Assembly: GCA_003435055.1 (NCBI GenBank)
Contig: QUMM01000007.1
Location: forward strand, 72,020 to 136,019
Direction of reading: 5' to 3'
DNA: 64,000 nucleotides
DNA from: Lachnospiraceae bacterium OF09-6
GTDB lineage: Bacteria > Bacillota > Clostridia > Lachnospirales > Lachnospiraceae
Part shown: in pieces, positions 9,589 through 17,148 of the stretch
How the letters are laid out: each line of letters begins with the position of its first letter
Numbering within the stretch: position 1 is the stretch's first letter
Notes under the pieces: generated by a model
Seen by the model: the letters and a program-made list of their open reading frames with translations, nothing else
The model's database searches: none
Told to the model about the DNA's origin: nothing
Program-made: the position numbers and the translations under genes

Positions 9589-10626
9589 ATGAACAGACAA
9601 ATAGCAGCAGGGGGAATGATACTTGGAAGCGCAATATTATTAAGCGGATGCCAGGTGACAGAGGAACGGCAAAGGGAAACAGCTTATACATCAGCAATCA
9701 GTCAGACGGAAACAGAGATTGATGAGAACCTGATAGTCGTGGGAGTATCCCAGGTAGGGGCAGAATCAGACTGGAGAATTGCGCAGACGAATTCCATTAA
9801 AGAGTCTCTGACTGCTGAGAATGGATTTTATATGATTTTTGATAATGCGCAGCAGAAGCAGGAAAATCAGATAAAGGCGATACGAAATTTTATTCTTCAG
9901 GAGGTAGATTATATCGTTCTGGATCCAATTGTTATGAGTGGCTGGGATAATGTGCTGCAGAATGCAAAAGAGGCGGAAATTCCCGTGATTCTGGTCGATC
10001 GCGATGTGGAAGTGGAAGATGACAGTCTGTACGTCACCAGTGTGGTGACGGATATGGTGGCAGAAGGACGCAATGCCGGCTACTGGCTGGAGGACTATCT
10101 GGAAAAACAGGGAAGAGAAGATGAGGATATTCAGATTGTCATGCTGCTGGGAACGGAAGGGGCATCTGCACAGATCGGCCGTACGAAAGGATTTACAGAA
10201 ATAGCAGGTCAGCATGAGAACTGGAAGATACTGGAACAGCTTGACGGGGATTTTACGCAGGCCAAGGGACGGGAATCTATGGAAACGCTTCTGAAGAAAT
10301 ATGATGACATTGATGTGGTAATCAGTGAAAATGATAATATGACATTTGGCGCCATAGATGCAATACAGGATGCCGGAAGGAGCTGTGGTCCGGAAGGAGA
10401 TATGATTATGATCTCCTTTGATGCAGTTCGGGCAGCACTGGAGGCTATGCAGGCGGGAGAAATCAATGCAGACTTTGAATGCAATCCGCTTCAGGGACCA
10501 AAGCTTGCGGAGACGATCAAACGTCTGGAAAATGGGGAAGAAGTAGAAAAAGTGCAGTATATTGAAGAAACTTATTTTGACACAACGATGGATCTGGAAA
10601 CGTTAATTAGAGGAAGAGCGTATTAG
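9589..10626 (+). CDS. Second sugar-binding lipoprotein, YtfQ-like paralogue
   Basis: This 345-residue substrate-binding protein has a lipoprotein signal peptide ending LLSGC (Cys at about residue 21), so it is membrane anchored, unlike the first binding protein. It shares the family pattern with the 4793-5778 product, including VGVSQVGAESDWRIAQTNS, IKAIRNFILQEVDYIVLDPI and a C-terminal ECNPLQGPKLAETI. A tandem paralogue behind a terminator may give a second affinity or sugar specificity, or act as a ligand receptor for the histidine kinase; these roles are inference. Confidence 0.9.
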   Translation: MNRQIAAGGMILGSAILLSGCQVTEERQRETAYTSAISQTETEIDENLIVVGVSQVGAESDWRIAQTNSIKESLTAENGFYMIFDNAQQKQENQIKAIRNFILQEVDYIVLDPIVMSGWDNVLQNAKEAEIPVILVDRDVEVEDDSLYVTSVVTDMVAEGRNAGYWLEDYLEKQGREDEDIQIVMLLGTEGASAQIGRTKGFTEIAGQHENWKILEQLDGDFTQAKGRESMETLLKKYDDIDVVISENDNMTFGAIDAIQDAGRSCGPEGDMIMISFDAVRAALEAMQAGEINADFECNPLQGPKLAETIKRLENGEEVEKVQYIEETYFDTTMDLETLIRGRAY

Positions 10627-10721
10627 AAAACTGAAAAAAGGAGCCATTGCACCGAAAAAAAGATCCTGATCAACTGACAGCGTAATGAATAAAATGAATC
10701 ACAACCACACATTTTCTTAAT

Positions 10722-10750
10722 TTGCATGACGCATGTGATTGTGATATGAT
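10722..10750 (+). promoter_or_regulatory. Promoter of ddh
   Basis: TTGCAT (10722-10727) and TATGAT (10745-10750) are separated by 17 bp. The predicted leader of about 75 nt contains the hairpin at 10771-10802. Confidence 0.65.
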
Positions 10751-10770
10751 AAATCCCGTAAAGAGGACAG

Positions 10771-10802
10771 AAAAGCCGAAAACTGGACAATTTTCGGCTT
10801 TT
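10771..10802 (+). promoter_or_regulatory. Perfect hairpin in the ddh leader
   Basis: AAAAGCCGAAAA (10771-10782) pairs with TTTTCGGCTTTT (10791-10802) across an 8-nt loop. It lies between the promoter and the ribosome-binding site and ends in a short T tract, so it could be a leader terminator or a processing/stability element. No known riboswitch core is evident. Confidence 0.5.
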
Positions 10803-10830
10803 AGATTGGATAAAAAGGAGATTTAGGGAT

Positions 10831-11817
10831 ATGAGCAAAGTAAGAATTGGTATCATTGGCTATGGAAATATCGGACGCGGTGTAGAAGCTGCGATTAAGC
10901 AGAATCTGGACTGTGAGATGGCCGGAGTCTTTACAAGACGTGATCCGTCTACAGTAAAGATCACTACAGAAGGCGGAAAAGTATATCCAGTCAGCGAACT
11001 GGCAGATCATAAGGATGACATTGATGTCTGCATCGTATGCGGTGGAAGTGCAACCGATCTGCCAAAGCAGACTCCGGAAGTGGTAAAAATGTTCAATGTG
11101 GTAGACAGCTTTGACACTCATGCAAGAATTCCAGAGCATTTTGCAAATGTAGATGCAGCTGCAAAAGAAAGCGGACATGTGGGAATTATCTCAGTAGGCT
11201 GGGATCCGGGAATGTTTTCATTGAATCGTCTTTATGGCAATGTGATTCTTCCAGAAGGAAAGGATTACACATTCTGGGGACGCGGTGTCAGCCAGGGACA
11301 TTCTGATGCCATCAGACGTGTGGAAGGCGTACAGGATGCAAGACAGTATACGGTACCGGTAGAGGCCGCAGTAGAATCAGTTCGTAATGGAGAGAATCCG
11401 GAACTGACTACCAGACAGAAGCATACCAGAGAATGCTATGTAGTAGCAAAAGAAGGCGCAGATCTGAAGCAGATCGAACATGATATTGTAACAATGCCGA
11501 ACTACTTTGCAGATTATGATACAACGGTTCACTTTATTTCACAGGAAGAACTGGACAAAAACCATAAAGGAATTCCACACGGTGGATTCGTGATCCGCAG
11601 TGGTGCAACCGGAGATGGAACAAACAAGCACATCATCGAATACAGACTGAAGTTGGATTCCAATCCGGAATTCACATCCAGCATTCTGGTAGCATACGCA
11701 AGAGCAGCCAAGAGACTGGCAGATGAAGGCGTATCCGGATGCAAGACCGTATTTGATATCGCACCGGCCTATCTGTCTGCAATGAGCGGAGAAGAGATCC
11801 GTGCACATCTGCTGTAG
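10831..11817 (+). CDS. ddh: meso-Diaminopimelate D-dehydrogenase
   Basis: This 328-residue NADPH-dependent enzyme converts tetrahydrodipicolinate, ammonia and NADPH directly to meso-diaminopimelate for lysine and peptidoglycan synthesis. The N-terminal Rossmann motif GIIGYGNIGRGVEAA and the substrate-domain segments SVGWDPGMFSLNRLYG, GRGVSQGHSDAIRR and HGGFVIRSGATG are those of Ddh. AAGGAG lies upstream of ATG 10831. It is transcribed alone, with its own promoter and terminator. Confidence 0.96.
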   Translation: MSKVRIGIIGYGNIGRGVEAAIKQNLDCEMAGVFTRRDPSTVKITTEGGKVYPVSELADHKDDIDVCIVCGGSATDLPKQTPEVVKMFNVVDSFDTHARIPEHFANVDAAAKESGHVGIISVGWDPGMFSLNRLYGNVILPEGKDYTFWGRGVSQGHSDAIRRVEGVQDARQYTVPVEAAVESVRNGENPELTTRQKHTRECYVVAKEGADLKQIEHDIVTMPNYFADYDTTVHFISQEELDKNHKGIPHGGFVIRSGATGDGTNKHIIEYRLKLDSNPEFTSSILVAYARAAKRLADEGVSGCKTVFDIAPAYLSAMSGEEIRAHLL

Positions 11818-11828
11818 AAAATGTAATG

Positions 11829-11869
11829 ACCACATGCTATGCAATGGAATAGTATGTGGTTATTTTTTT
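11829..11869 (+). terminator. Terminator of ddh
   Basis: ACCACATGCTAT (11829-11840) pairs with ATAGTATGTGGT (11849-11860, one wobble) and is followed by TATTTTTTT. Confidence 0.9.
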
Positions 11870-11890
11870 GAACATATGCTAAATGATAAG

Positions 11891-11919
11891 TTGCTATAAA
11901 TAACAAAATGAGATATAAT
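11891..11919 (+). promoter_or_regulatory. Promoter of the small hydrophobic peptide gene
   Basis: TTGCTA (11891-11896) and a consensus TATAAT (11914-11919) are spaced by 17 bp. Transcription would begin near 11926, leaving a leader of about 70 nt before the peptide start at 11996. Confidence 0.7.
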
Positions 11920-11995
11920 GAAAAACATAATTGAACAGAAGTCAGGGGATAGATCTGATGATTTTCTTCGGAAATAAAAAACGGAGGAAAAGGAG

Positions 11996-12079
11996 ATGAA
12001 CACAATGGAAGTATTGACACTGGTGTTAGTAATTTTTAATGTGTTGACATACATAGAAAATCCTCAGAAACGAAAATAG
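11996..12079 (+). CDS. 27-residue hydrophobic peptide, type I toxin (holin-like/TxpA-BsrG) candidate
   Basis: The ORF encodes MNTMEVLTLVLVIFNVLTYI plus a short polar, basic tail (ending QKRK), so it has one transmembrane helix. The M-x-T-x-E-x-L start and length fit the 'putative holin-like toxin' peptides related to TxpA/BsrG; the assignment is by pattern only. GGAGG at 11983-11987 lies 8 bp upstream, and TTTTCTTC (11962-11969) can pair with GAGGAAAA (11984-11991), hiding the ribosome-binding site. A hairpin follows the stop codon and an antisense promoter lies beyond it. It could also be an orphan membrane peptide. Confidence 0.6.
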   Translation: MNTMEVLTLVLVIFNVLTYIENPQKRK

Positions 12080-12107
12080 CTATCCTCTATGACCGTAGAG
12101 GATAGCT
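12078..12107. terminator. Perfect 12-bp hairpin at the 3' end of the toxin-like gene
   Basis: AGCTATCCTCTA (12078-12089) pairs with TAGAGGATAGCT (12096-12107) across a 6-nt loop. There is no T-run on either side, so termination is uncertain; it may instead protect the mRNA 3' region or be where sense and antisense RNAs first pair. Confidence 0.55.
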
Positions 12108-12111
12108 AGTA

Positions 12112-12140
12112 ACTATAAATTATTCATGCATCCGAAGCAA
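12112..12140 (-). promoter_or_regulatory. Candidate antisense promoter facing the toxin-like ORF
   Basis: On the minus strand TTGCTT (12135-12140) and TATAGT (12112-12117) are 17 bp apart. Transcription would start near 12105 and run through the hairpin and the 27-codon ORF, the arrangement seen in txpA/RatA-type loci. Confidence 0.45.
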
Positions 12141-12254
12141 AATCACTAGACTCACGACTGTCTTTTGATTACTTCTAAGTAGATTATACATATGGCGCTT
12201 GATTTTTTCAAGTGTCATATGGCAAAAAAAATGCAAAATAATATAAAAAAGTGC

Positions 12255-12283
12255 TTGACGAATGGCATAATTCATTGTATACT
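12255..12283 (+). promoter_or_regulatory. Promoter of the tRNA-Val/tRNA-Met operon
   Basis: TTGACG (12255-12260) and TATACT (12278-12283) with 17-bp spacing lie about 30 bp before tRNA-Val. The stretch between the antisense promoter and here holds only an imperfect inverted repeat at about 12191-12224. Confidence 0.85.
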
Positions 12284-12313
12284 AATGAAGTGTTCGAGAG
12301 AACCGATCAATGT

Positions 12314-12386
12314 GGGGTCTTAGCTCAGCTGGGAGAGCATCTGCCTTACAAGCAGAGGGTCACAGGTTCGAGCCCTGTAGGCCCCA
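12314..12386 (+). tRNA. tRNA-Val (anticodon TAC)
   Basis: A 73-nt cloverleaf: acceptor GGGGTCT pairs with AGGCCCC, the D arm is TAGCTCAGCTGGGAGAGCA, the anticodon loop is CTTACAA with TAC at 12347-12349, and the T arm has GGTTCGAGCC. The CCA end is not encoded. Confidence 0.97.
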
Positions 12387-12423
12387 CTTATTTTTTCGGT
12401 ATGGAGCACAAAAACAAAAATAT

Positions 12424-12497
12424 GGCGGAATAGCTCAGTTGGCTAGAGCACACGGTTCATACCCGTGGTGTCGAGAGTTCAAATCTCCCTTCCGCTA
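12424..12497 (+). tRNA. tRNA-Met (anticodon CAT, elongator type)
   Basis: A 74-nt cloverleaf with acceptor GGCGGAA/TTCCGCT (the first pair is G-U), anticodon loop TTCATAC and T arm AGTTCAAAT. It lacks the C1-A72 mismatch expected of an initiator. A lysidine-modified tRNA-Ile2 cannot be fully excluded by eye. It is followed at 12506-12530 by its terminator. Confidence 0.92.
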
Positions 12498-12505
12498 CTA
12501 CACAG

Positions 12506-12530
12506 CCTGGACAGTTTGTCCAGGTTTTTT
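12506..12530 (+). terminator. Terminator of the tRNA operon
   Basis: CCTGGACA (12506-12513) pairs with TGTCCAGG (12517-12524), followed by six Ts. Confidence 0.92.
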
Positions 12531-12655
12531 CGTTTCTTATTACACACAGATTTTACATAATCTTTTCATTTCCCTGATAGCAAATTTTACACACAACCCA
12601 TAAATCCCTTATAGAAGTTCCAACAAGGGAACTGACGTGAGGAGGAAAATAAAAC

Positions 12656-12892
12656 ATGAAGAAAAAAACACTGGCAGCATTTCTGGTGATGAGTACCGTT
12701 ATGGCATCTGCTTTTGTATGTTATGCAGACGATGCAGTGGATTTGAATGCAGCATCACTGGATGAGATTACGGAAAAAGCAAAAGAAGAAGGCACTGTTG
12801 AATCCGTAGGCATGCCGGATATATGGGCAAACTGGGGATTAAGCTGGAAGGTACTGGAAGAAGAATATGGAATCAGCCATGCTATAGATTGA
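12656..12892 (+). pseudogene. N-terminal fragment of an extracellular solute-binding protein
   Basis: The 78-residue ORF has a good ribosome-binding site (GAGGAGG), a Sec signal peptide cleaved near YADD, and then the start of a PotD/iron-type binding protein: ITEKAKEEGTVESVGMPDIW, then WANWGLSWKVLEEEYGI. Full proteins of this type are 330-380 residues, and here only the first fifth remains before a stop. The following 120 bp up to metY do not continue it in any frame I can see. No permease or ATPase partner is nearby. I read it as a deletion remnant. Confidence 0.75.
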
Positions 12893-13014
12893 AACTATAA
12901 CAGGATATTTTTTCCATATATTAGACAGCATAAACCTACTGTGTTACTATGATTACAACAAAAAACGAAAACATACATCGAAATATCATATAGAGAACAC
13001 GGAGGAGAACAATC

Positions 13015-14319
13015 ATGGCAAACATTAACGATTCTAAAAACTGGGGATTTGAAACAAAACAGCTGCATATCGGACAAGAACAGGCTGATCCTGTCACCGA
13101 TGCAAGAGCCGTTCCGATTTACGCAACAACTTCTTATGTATTCCATAATTCACAGCATGCAGCAGATAGATTTGGTTTAAGAGATGCAGGAAATATCTAT
13201 GGAAGACTGACGAACCCGACCGAGAGCGTATTTGAAGAACGTATCGCAGCACTGGAAGGTGGAAGTGCAGCACTGGCTGTAGCATCTGGAGCAGCAGCAA
13301 TTTCCTATACATTCCAGGCACTGGCAAAATCCGGTGAACATATCGTAGCAGCAAAGACGATCTACGGCGGAACATCCAATCTGCTGGCGCATACTCTGCC
13401 ACTGACAGCCGGAATTACCACAACGTTTGTAGATCCGGAAGTAGAAGGTTCCTTTGAAGCAGCCATTCAGGAAAATACCAAAGCAATCTTTATCGAGACA
13501 CTGGGAAATCCAAATTCCAACCTGATTGATATTGAAGCAGTTGCAAAAGTAGCCCATGCACACAATATTCCACTGGTAGTGGATTCCACATTTGCGACAC
13601 CTTTCCTGATTCGTCCATTGGAATACGGAGCAGATATCGTAGTACATTCTGCAACGAAATTCATCGGTGGACATGGAACTGCCATCGGTGGTGTGATCAT
13701 CGACGGAGGAAGCTTTGACTGGAAAGCATCCGGCAAATATCCATGGATCTCAGATCCAAATCCAAGCTATCACGGAGTATCCTTCAGCGAAGCAGCAGGA
13801 CCGGCAGCATTTGTAACCTATATCCGTGCCGTACTCCTTCGTGATACCGGTGCTACACTTTCTCCATTCCATGCATTTATCTTCCTGCAGGGTCTGGAAA
13901 CACTTTCTCTGAGAGTAGAAAGACATGTAAGCAATGCACTGAAGATTGTAGAATACCTGAACAATCATCCACAGGTAGAAGCAGTACATCATCCATCACT
14001 GCCAAGTGAACCAAGCCACGAACTTTACAAAAAATACCTTCCAAATGGTGGTGGATCCATTTTCACATTTGAGATCAAAGGGGATGAAAAGACGGCACAG
14101 AACTTCATCGATCATCTGTCCATTTTCTCACTGCTGGCCAATGTAGCTGATGTAAAATCGCTGGTTATTCATCCAGCTACTACTACACACAGTCAGTGCA
14201 CCGAAGAAGAACTGTTAGATCAGGGCATCAAGCCAAATACCATCCGTCTTTCTATCGGTATTGAAAAAGTAGAAGACCTGATTGCGGCACTGGATGCAGC
14301 ATTCGAAGCAGTAAAATAA
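13015..14319 (+). CDS. metY: O-acetylhomoserine sulfhydrylase
   Basis: This 434-residue PLP-dependent Cys/Met-metabolism enzyme forms homocysteine from O-acetylhomoserine and sulfide. Family features are YGRLTNPTESVFEERIAALE, the ETLGNPNSNLIDIE segment, and the PLP-lysine motif VVHSATKFIGGHGTAIGG near residue 215. Length and the C-terminal THSQCTEEELLDQGIKPNTI fit the OAH-sulfhydrylase branch rather than MetB/MetC. GGAGGAG precedes the ATG. I found no S-box core in the 120-bp leader. It converges with luxS over a shared terminator, which is notable because both belong to homocysteine metabolism. Confidence 0.95.
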   Translation: MANINDSKNWGFETKQLHIGQEQADPVTDARAVPIYATTSYVFHNSQHAADRFGLRDAGNIYGRLTNPTESVFEERIAALEGGSAALAVASGAAAISYTFQALAKSGEHIVAAKTIYGGTSNLLAHTLPLTAGITTTFVDPEVEGSFEAAIQENTKAIFIETLGNPNSNLIDIEAVAKVAHAHNIPLVVDSTFATPFLIRPLEYGADIVVHSATKFIGGHGTAIGGVIIDGGSFDWKASGKYPWISDPNPSYHGVSFSEAAGPAAFVTYIRAVLLRDTGATLSPFHAFIFLQGLETLSLRVERHVSNALKIVEYLNNHPQVEAVHHPSLPSEPSHELYKKYLPNGGGSIFTFEIKGDEKTAQNFIDHLSIFSLLANVADVKSLVIHPATTTHSQCTEEELLDQGIKPNTIRLSIGIEKVEDLIAALDAAFEAVK

Positions 14320-14320
14320 G

Positions 14321-14354
14321 AAAAACAAGCCCACGGTGTTGCCGTGGGCTTTAA
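14321..14354. terminator. Bidirectional terminator between metY and luxS
   Basis: GCCCACGG (14329-14336) pairs with CCGTGGGC (14342-14349). The minus side has a better T tract (TTGTTTTT), serving luxS; the plus side has TTT, serving metY. Confidence 0.88.
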
Positions 14355-14360
14355 AATGCA

Positions 14361-14837
14361 TTAGTCGTGATATACGAGACGGTCCTCGGTGATATTCTCC
14401 AGTACCTGAAGATAACGGTTTGCCCAGTAGTGAGCCATGGAAAGATTCAGATCCAGATAGTTACCGCAGTCTCTTGCAGAAGCACCAGGAATCTGACCTT
14501 CATAATCACGGATAAACTGATACATCTCGATCATCAGATCTACGATATCTTTCGATTCATAATCGCCAGCCAGGATCAGATAAAATCCGGTACGGCAGCC
14601 CATCGGTCCAAAATAAACAGTCTTATCTTTGTATTCCGGATGGTTGCGCAGGAAAGTAGCACCCAGATGTTCGATGGCATGAATCTCAGCGGTATTCATC
14701 ACCGGTTCCAGATTCGGGGTGGTCATACGCAGATCAAAGGTAGTCAGAACCTCAGCACCTATATGATCCTTGCGGGATACGTAGACTCCTGGTCTTAAAG
14801 TAAGATGATTGACAGTAAAGCTTGCTATTTTTTCCAT
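14361..14837 (-). CDS. luxS: S-ribosylhomocysteine lyase
   Basis: The 158-residue LuxS splits S-ribosylhomocysteine into homocysteine and DPD, the autoinducer-2 precursor, in the activated methyl cycle. The metal-binding HxxEH is seen as HAIEHLGATFLRNH near residues 53-66, and the catalytic Cys is in GPMGCRTGFYL near residue 83. A third metal-ligand Cys lies in ASARDCGNY. It is monocistronic, with a promoter at 14895-14923. A 10-bp palindrome ATAGCGCTAT (14859-14868) lies in its leader and may be an operator. Confidence 0.97.
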   Translation of the reverse strand: MEKIASFTVNHLTLRPGVYVSRKDHIGAEVLTTFDLRMTTPNLEPVMNTAEIHAIEHLGATFLRNHPEYKDKTVYFGPMGCRTGFYLILAGDYESKDIVDLMIEMYQFIRDYEGQIPGASARDCGNYLDLNLSMAHYWANRYLQVLENITEDRLVYHD

Positions 14838-14894
14838 AATAAGATTCTCCTTTATTTCATAGCGCTATCAATGTAAAATGTTGCTTTATCCCTT

Positions 14895-14923
14895 AGTATG
14901 AAGCAAGAAATGGGAAAAGTCAA
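14895..14923 (-). promoter_or_regulatory. Promoter of luxS
   Basis: On the minus strand TTGACT (14918-14923) and CATACT (14895-14900) are separated by 17 bp. The palindrome ATAGCGCTAT lies about 26 bp downstream of the -10 box. Confidence 0.65.
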
Positions 14924-14962
14924 TCTTCATAAAAAATTCACAAATTATTATAGAACAGGGTA

Positions 14963-14990
14963 TTGAATTTTCTGAAAAAAGTGGTAGAAT
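14963..14990 (+). promoter_or_regulatory. Promoter of the small lipoprotein gene
   Basis: TTGAAT (14963-14968) and TAGAAT (14985-14990) with 16-bp spacing lie 46 bp before the ATG at 15037, divergent from luxS. Confidence 0.55.
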
Positions 14991-15036
14991 AGCTTCAGTG
15001 TTAAAGAAAAGCACGGATAAAGAGGAGGAAATTATC

Positions 15037-15273
15037 ATGAAAAAGAAATTATTAGCATTAACAGCAGTCGTTGCATTAGCAGGTGTTGTTATGGTTGGAT
15101 GTGGAAGCAGCAAGAAAGAAACAGAAGCAGCTACAGAGGCAGCTACAACAGCTGTTACAGAAGCTACAGAAGCAGCTTCCGAAGCTGAAACAACTGTTGA
15201 CACAGAAGAAGCTACAGAAGCAGCTACTACAGAGGCAGCTTCCGAAGCAGCTACAACAGAAGCAGCAGAATAA
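15037..15273 (+). CDS. Small lipoprotein with Thr/Glu/Ala low-complexity tail
   Basis: The 78-residue product has a lipoprotein signal peptide (MKKKLLALTAVVALAGVVMV, then GC, with lipidated Cys at about 22). After it lies a short GSSKKE linker and a tail composed almost only of E, A, T, S and V in EAATEAAT-like units. The tail looks disordered and acidic. I chose ATG 15037 because GAGGAGG precedes it; the in-frame upstream start lacks a signal sequence. Function is unknown. Such tails are common linkers in Firmicute lipoproteins, so it may be a truncated binding protein or a surface spacer. Confidence 0.8.
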   Translation: MKKKLLALTAVVALAGVVMVGCGSSKKETEAATEAATTAVTEATEAASEAETTVDTEEATEAATTEAASEAATTEAAE

Positions 15274-15299
15274 TTCATTTCGAATTAAGATGCGAACAG

Positions 15300-15333
15300 G
15301 CACTGTGAGAATTTTCTCACGGTGCTTTTTTTT
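15300..15333 (+). terminator. Terminator of the small lipoprotein gene
   Basis: GCACTGTGAGAA (15300-15311) pairs with TTCTCACGGTGC (15314-15325), followed by eight Ts. Confidence 0.93.
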
Positions 15334-15393
15334 ATGCGCTGTTTAGTGTATACTAAATAGCAGAAAATAAGAGAAGAAGAAAGGAGTCGGACA

Positions 15394-15942
15394 ATGAGAG
15401 CAGGAATGGGATATGATGTGCACCGTCTGGTGGAAGGACGCAAGCTAATTCTGGGAGGTGTGGAGATTCCTTATGAAAAAGGGCTGCTGGGACATTCCGA
15501 TGCAGATGTACTGCTGCATGCAATTATGGATGCACTTCTGGGAGCGGCAGCTCTGGGAGATATCGGAAAACATTTCCCGGATACGGATCCAGCCTATGAA
15601 GGTGCTTCCAGCATGAAGCTTCTGGAACATGTGGGTGCACTTCTGGAAGATCATAACTATGTAATTGAGAATATAGATGCAACGATTATTGCGCAGAGAC
15701 CGAAGATGCTGCCGCACATTCCTCAGATGGTAAAAAATGTTGCCGGTGCCCTGGGATTGGAAGAAAACCAGGTAAATATTAAAGCAACCACGGAGGAAGG
15801 TCTGGGATTTACCGGAAGCGGAGAAGGCATTTCCTCACAGGCCATCTGTATGCTGACACCGGTGATGGATATCAGCAGTTTTGATTATATGGGACAGGCT
15901 GGCGGAGGCTGTGCAGGCTGTGGCGGCTGTCAGAACAGGTAA
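15394..15942 (+). CDS. ispF: 2-C-methyl-D-erythritol 2,4-cyclodiphosphate synthase
   Basis: IspF catalyses the cyclisation step of the MEP isoprenoid pathway. Zinc-ligand and active-site segments GMGYDVHRL (residues 4-12) and [20 protein letters not shown] are intact, as are [11 protein letters not shown] and [16 protein letters not shown]. The family is normally about 155-160 residues; here 182, with an added tail ending [13 protein letters not shown]. The Gly/Cys tail is not part of the known fold. The next gene starts 4 bp after the stop. Confidence 0.95.
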   Translation: MRAGMGYDVHRLVEGRKLILGGVEIPYEKGLLGHSDADVLLHAIMDALLGAAALGDIGKHFPDTDPAYEGASSMKLLEHVGALLEDHNYVIENIDATIIAQRPKMLPHIPQMVKNVAGALGLEENQVNIKATTEEGLGFTGSGEGISSQAICMLTPVMDISSFDYMGQAGGGCAGCGGCQNR

Positions 15943-15946
15943 GACG

Positions 15947-17131
15947 ATGGCAGTATTGAAAAAGACGGAACTTGTAAAAGCGAGAAAACTGTGGGAAGAG
16001 GTATTCGAAGAAGATACAGCAAAGTTTCTGGATTATTATGAAATTTATGTAGCAGACCATAATCAGATCTTTGCAGAAGAGGAAGCTGGGGATGTTGTCT
16101 CCATGGTACAGCTGAATCCTTACCGGGTGCATATGGGAGAGGAAGAAGCAGACAGTTATTATATTGTGGCGGTGGCCACCAGAGAAAGCTGTCGTCATCA
16201 GGGACGTATGCGGAGACTCCTGACGGAAGCATTGCAGTTTATGTATCAGGAAAAAATACCATTTACGTTTCTTATGCCGGCGTCGGAGGCAATCTACCAG
16301 CCTTTTGATTTTCTGACGGTGTACCGGCAAAGCATGTTTACTTATGGGGCAGAGTTGGACACAGATACTGACAGCTCATGGCATTGTATACCATGCCGTC
16401 GGGAGCAGCTAAAAGAGCTGGCAGAATGGTCAGATGCATTTTTACAGAAGCACAGTGAGATATCGACTGTGAGGACGGAAGACTATTATAAGCGTATCTG
16501 GATGGAACAGGAATCCATGAATGGACAGATCCTGCTTTTTTATGAAGACAGTCAGATGAAGGGCTATTGTTTTACTGGTTATGAGGGAAGCGGAGACGCA
16601 TGGGAGATTGCAGTAGAAGCAGATAACCCAGAAGAGCAAACAGGCTCAGAACCCCGGACAGTTTCAAATTCTCAGGCATTGGCCAATCGCAGGGCAGTAG
16701 AAGCACTGACCCACTGGTTTGGCGGACAGGATCAGCTGCCAATACGTATCTGCGGTTTTCTGCCAGAGTCTTATATAGATGGAATTCCATTAAGTGAGAT
16801 GACATATCGGCCGATGACCATGGTACGGATTGTGAATCTGGAAGCGTTTGTAAGTCATTTGAGAGCAAAGAAGCCAGTGCAGTTTGTACTTTATATAAAA
16901 GATCCCATCATACCGGAGAATTGTGGCGTATTCTGCTTTGAACTTGGAGGAGAAGATGCGACGCTGACTCGTATGGAAGCAAATACAGAGCAGAATAAGG
17001 GGGCAGGAGAGATCCCGGAACTGACCATTTCAGAGCTCGCGGCAGCGCTGTATGGTGTGGAACGAAATGAGAAAATTCCGCAGAGCGATATTTATCTGCT
17101 GGAGCATGTATACTTGAATGAAATTGTGTGA
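15947..17131 (+). CDS. GNAT-family N-acetyltransferase (Eis-like arrangement)
   Basis: The 394-residue protein has an N-terminal GNAT domain: the acetyl-CoA loop is seen as VAVATRESCRHQGRMRRLLTEAL near residues 70-92, followed by IPFTFLMPASEAIYQPFDF. The rest resembles the second GNAT-like and SCP2-like parts of Eis-type acetyltransferases. Substrate is unknown. It starts 4 bp after ispF with only a weak AGGTAAG in front, so it is likely translationally coupled. Its C-terminus runs up to the DUF1284 gene. Confidence 0.82.
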   Translation: MAVLKKTELVKARKLWEEVFEEDTAKFLDYYEIYVADHNQIFAEEEAGDVVSMVQLNPYRVHMGEEEADSYYIVAVATRESCRHQGRMRRLLTEALQFMYQEKIPFTFLMPASEAIYQPFDFLTVYRQSMFTYGAELDTDTDSSWHCIPCRREQLKELAEWSDAFLQKHSEISTVRTEDYYKRIWMEQESMNGQILLFYEDSQMKGYCFTGYEGSGDAWEIAVEADNPEEQTGSEPRTVSNSQALANRRAVEALTHWFGGQDQLPIRICGFLPESYIDGIPLSEMTYRPMTMVRIVNLEAFVSHLRAKKPVQFVLYIKDPIIPENCGVFCFELGGEDATLTRMEANTEQNKGAGEIPELTISELAAALYGVERNEKIPQSDIYLLEHVYLNEIV

Positions 17132-17148
17132 TTAAGGGGAGACACATT

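Noticed and set aside
12191..12224. Imperfect inverted repeat ATATGGCGCTTGA/TCAAGTGTCATAT as a terminator
   Set aside because: It is followed by A-rich, not T-rich, sequence on the plus strand and has no assigned transcript on the minus strand.
12893..13014. S-box (SAM) riboswitch before metY
   Set aside because: The 120-bp leader has no SAM-I core and no terminator hairpin.
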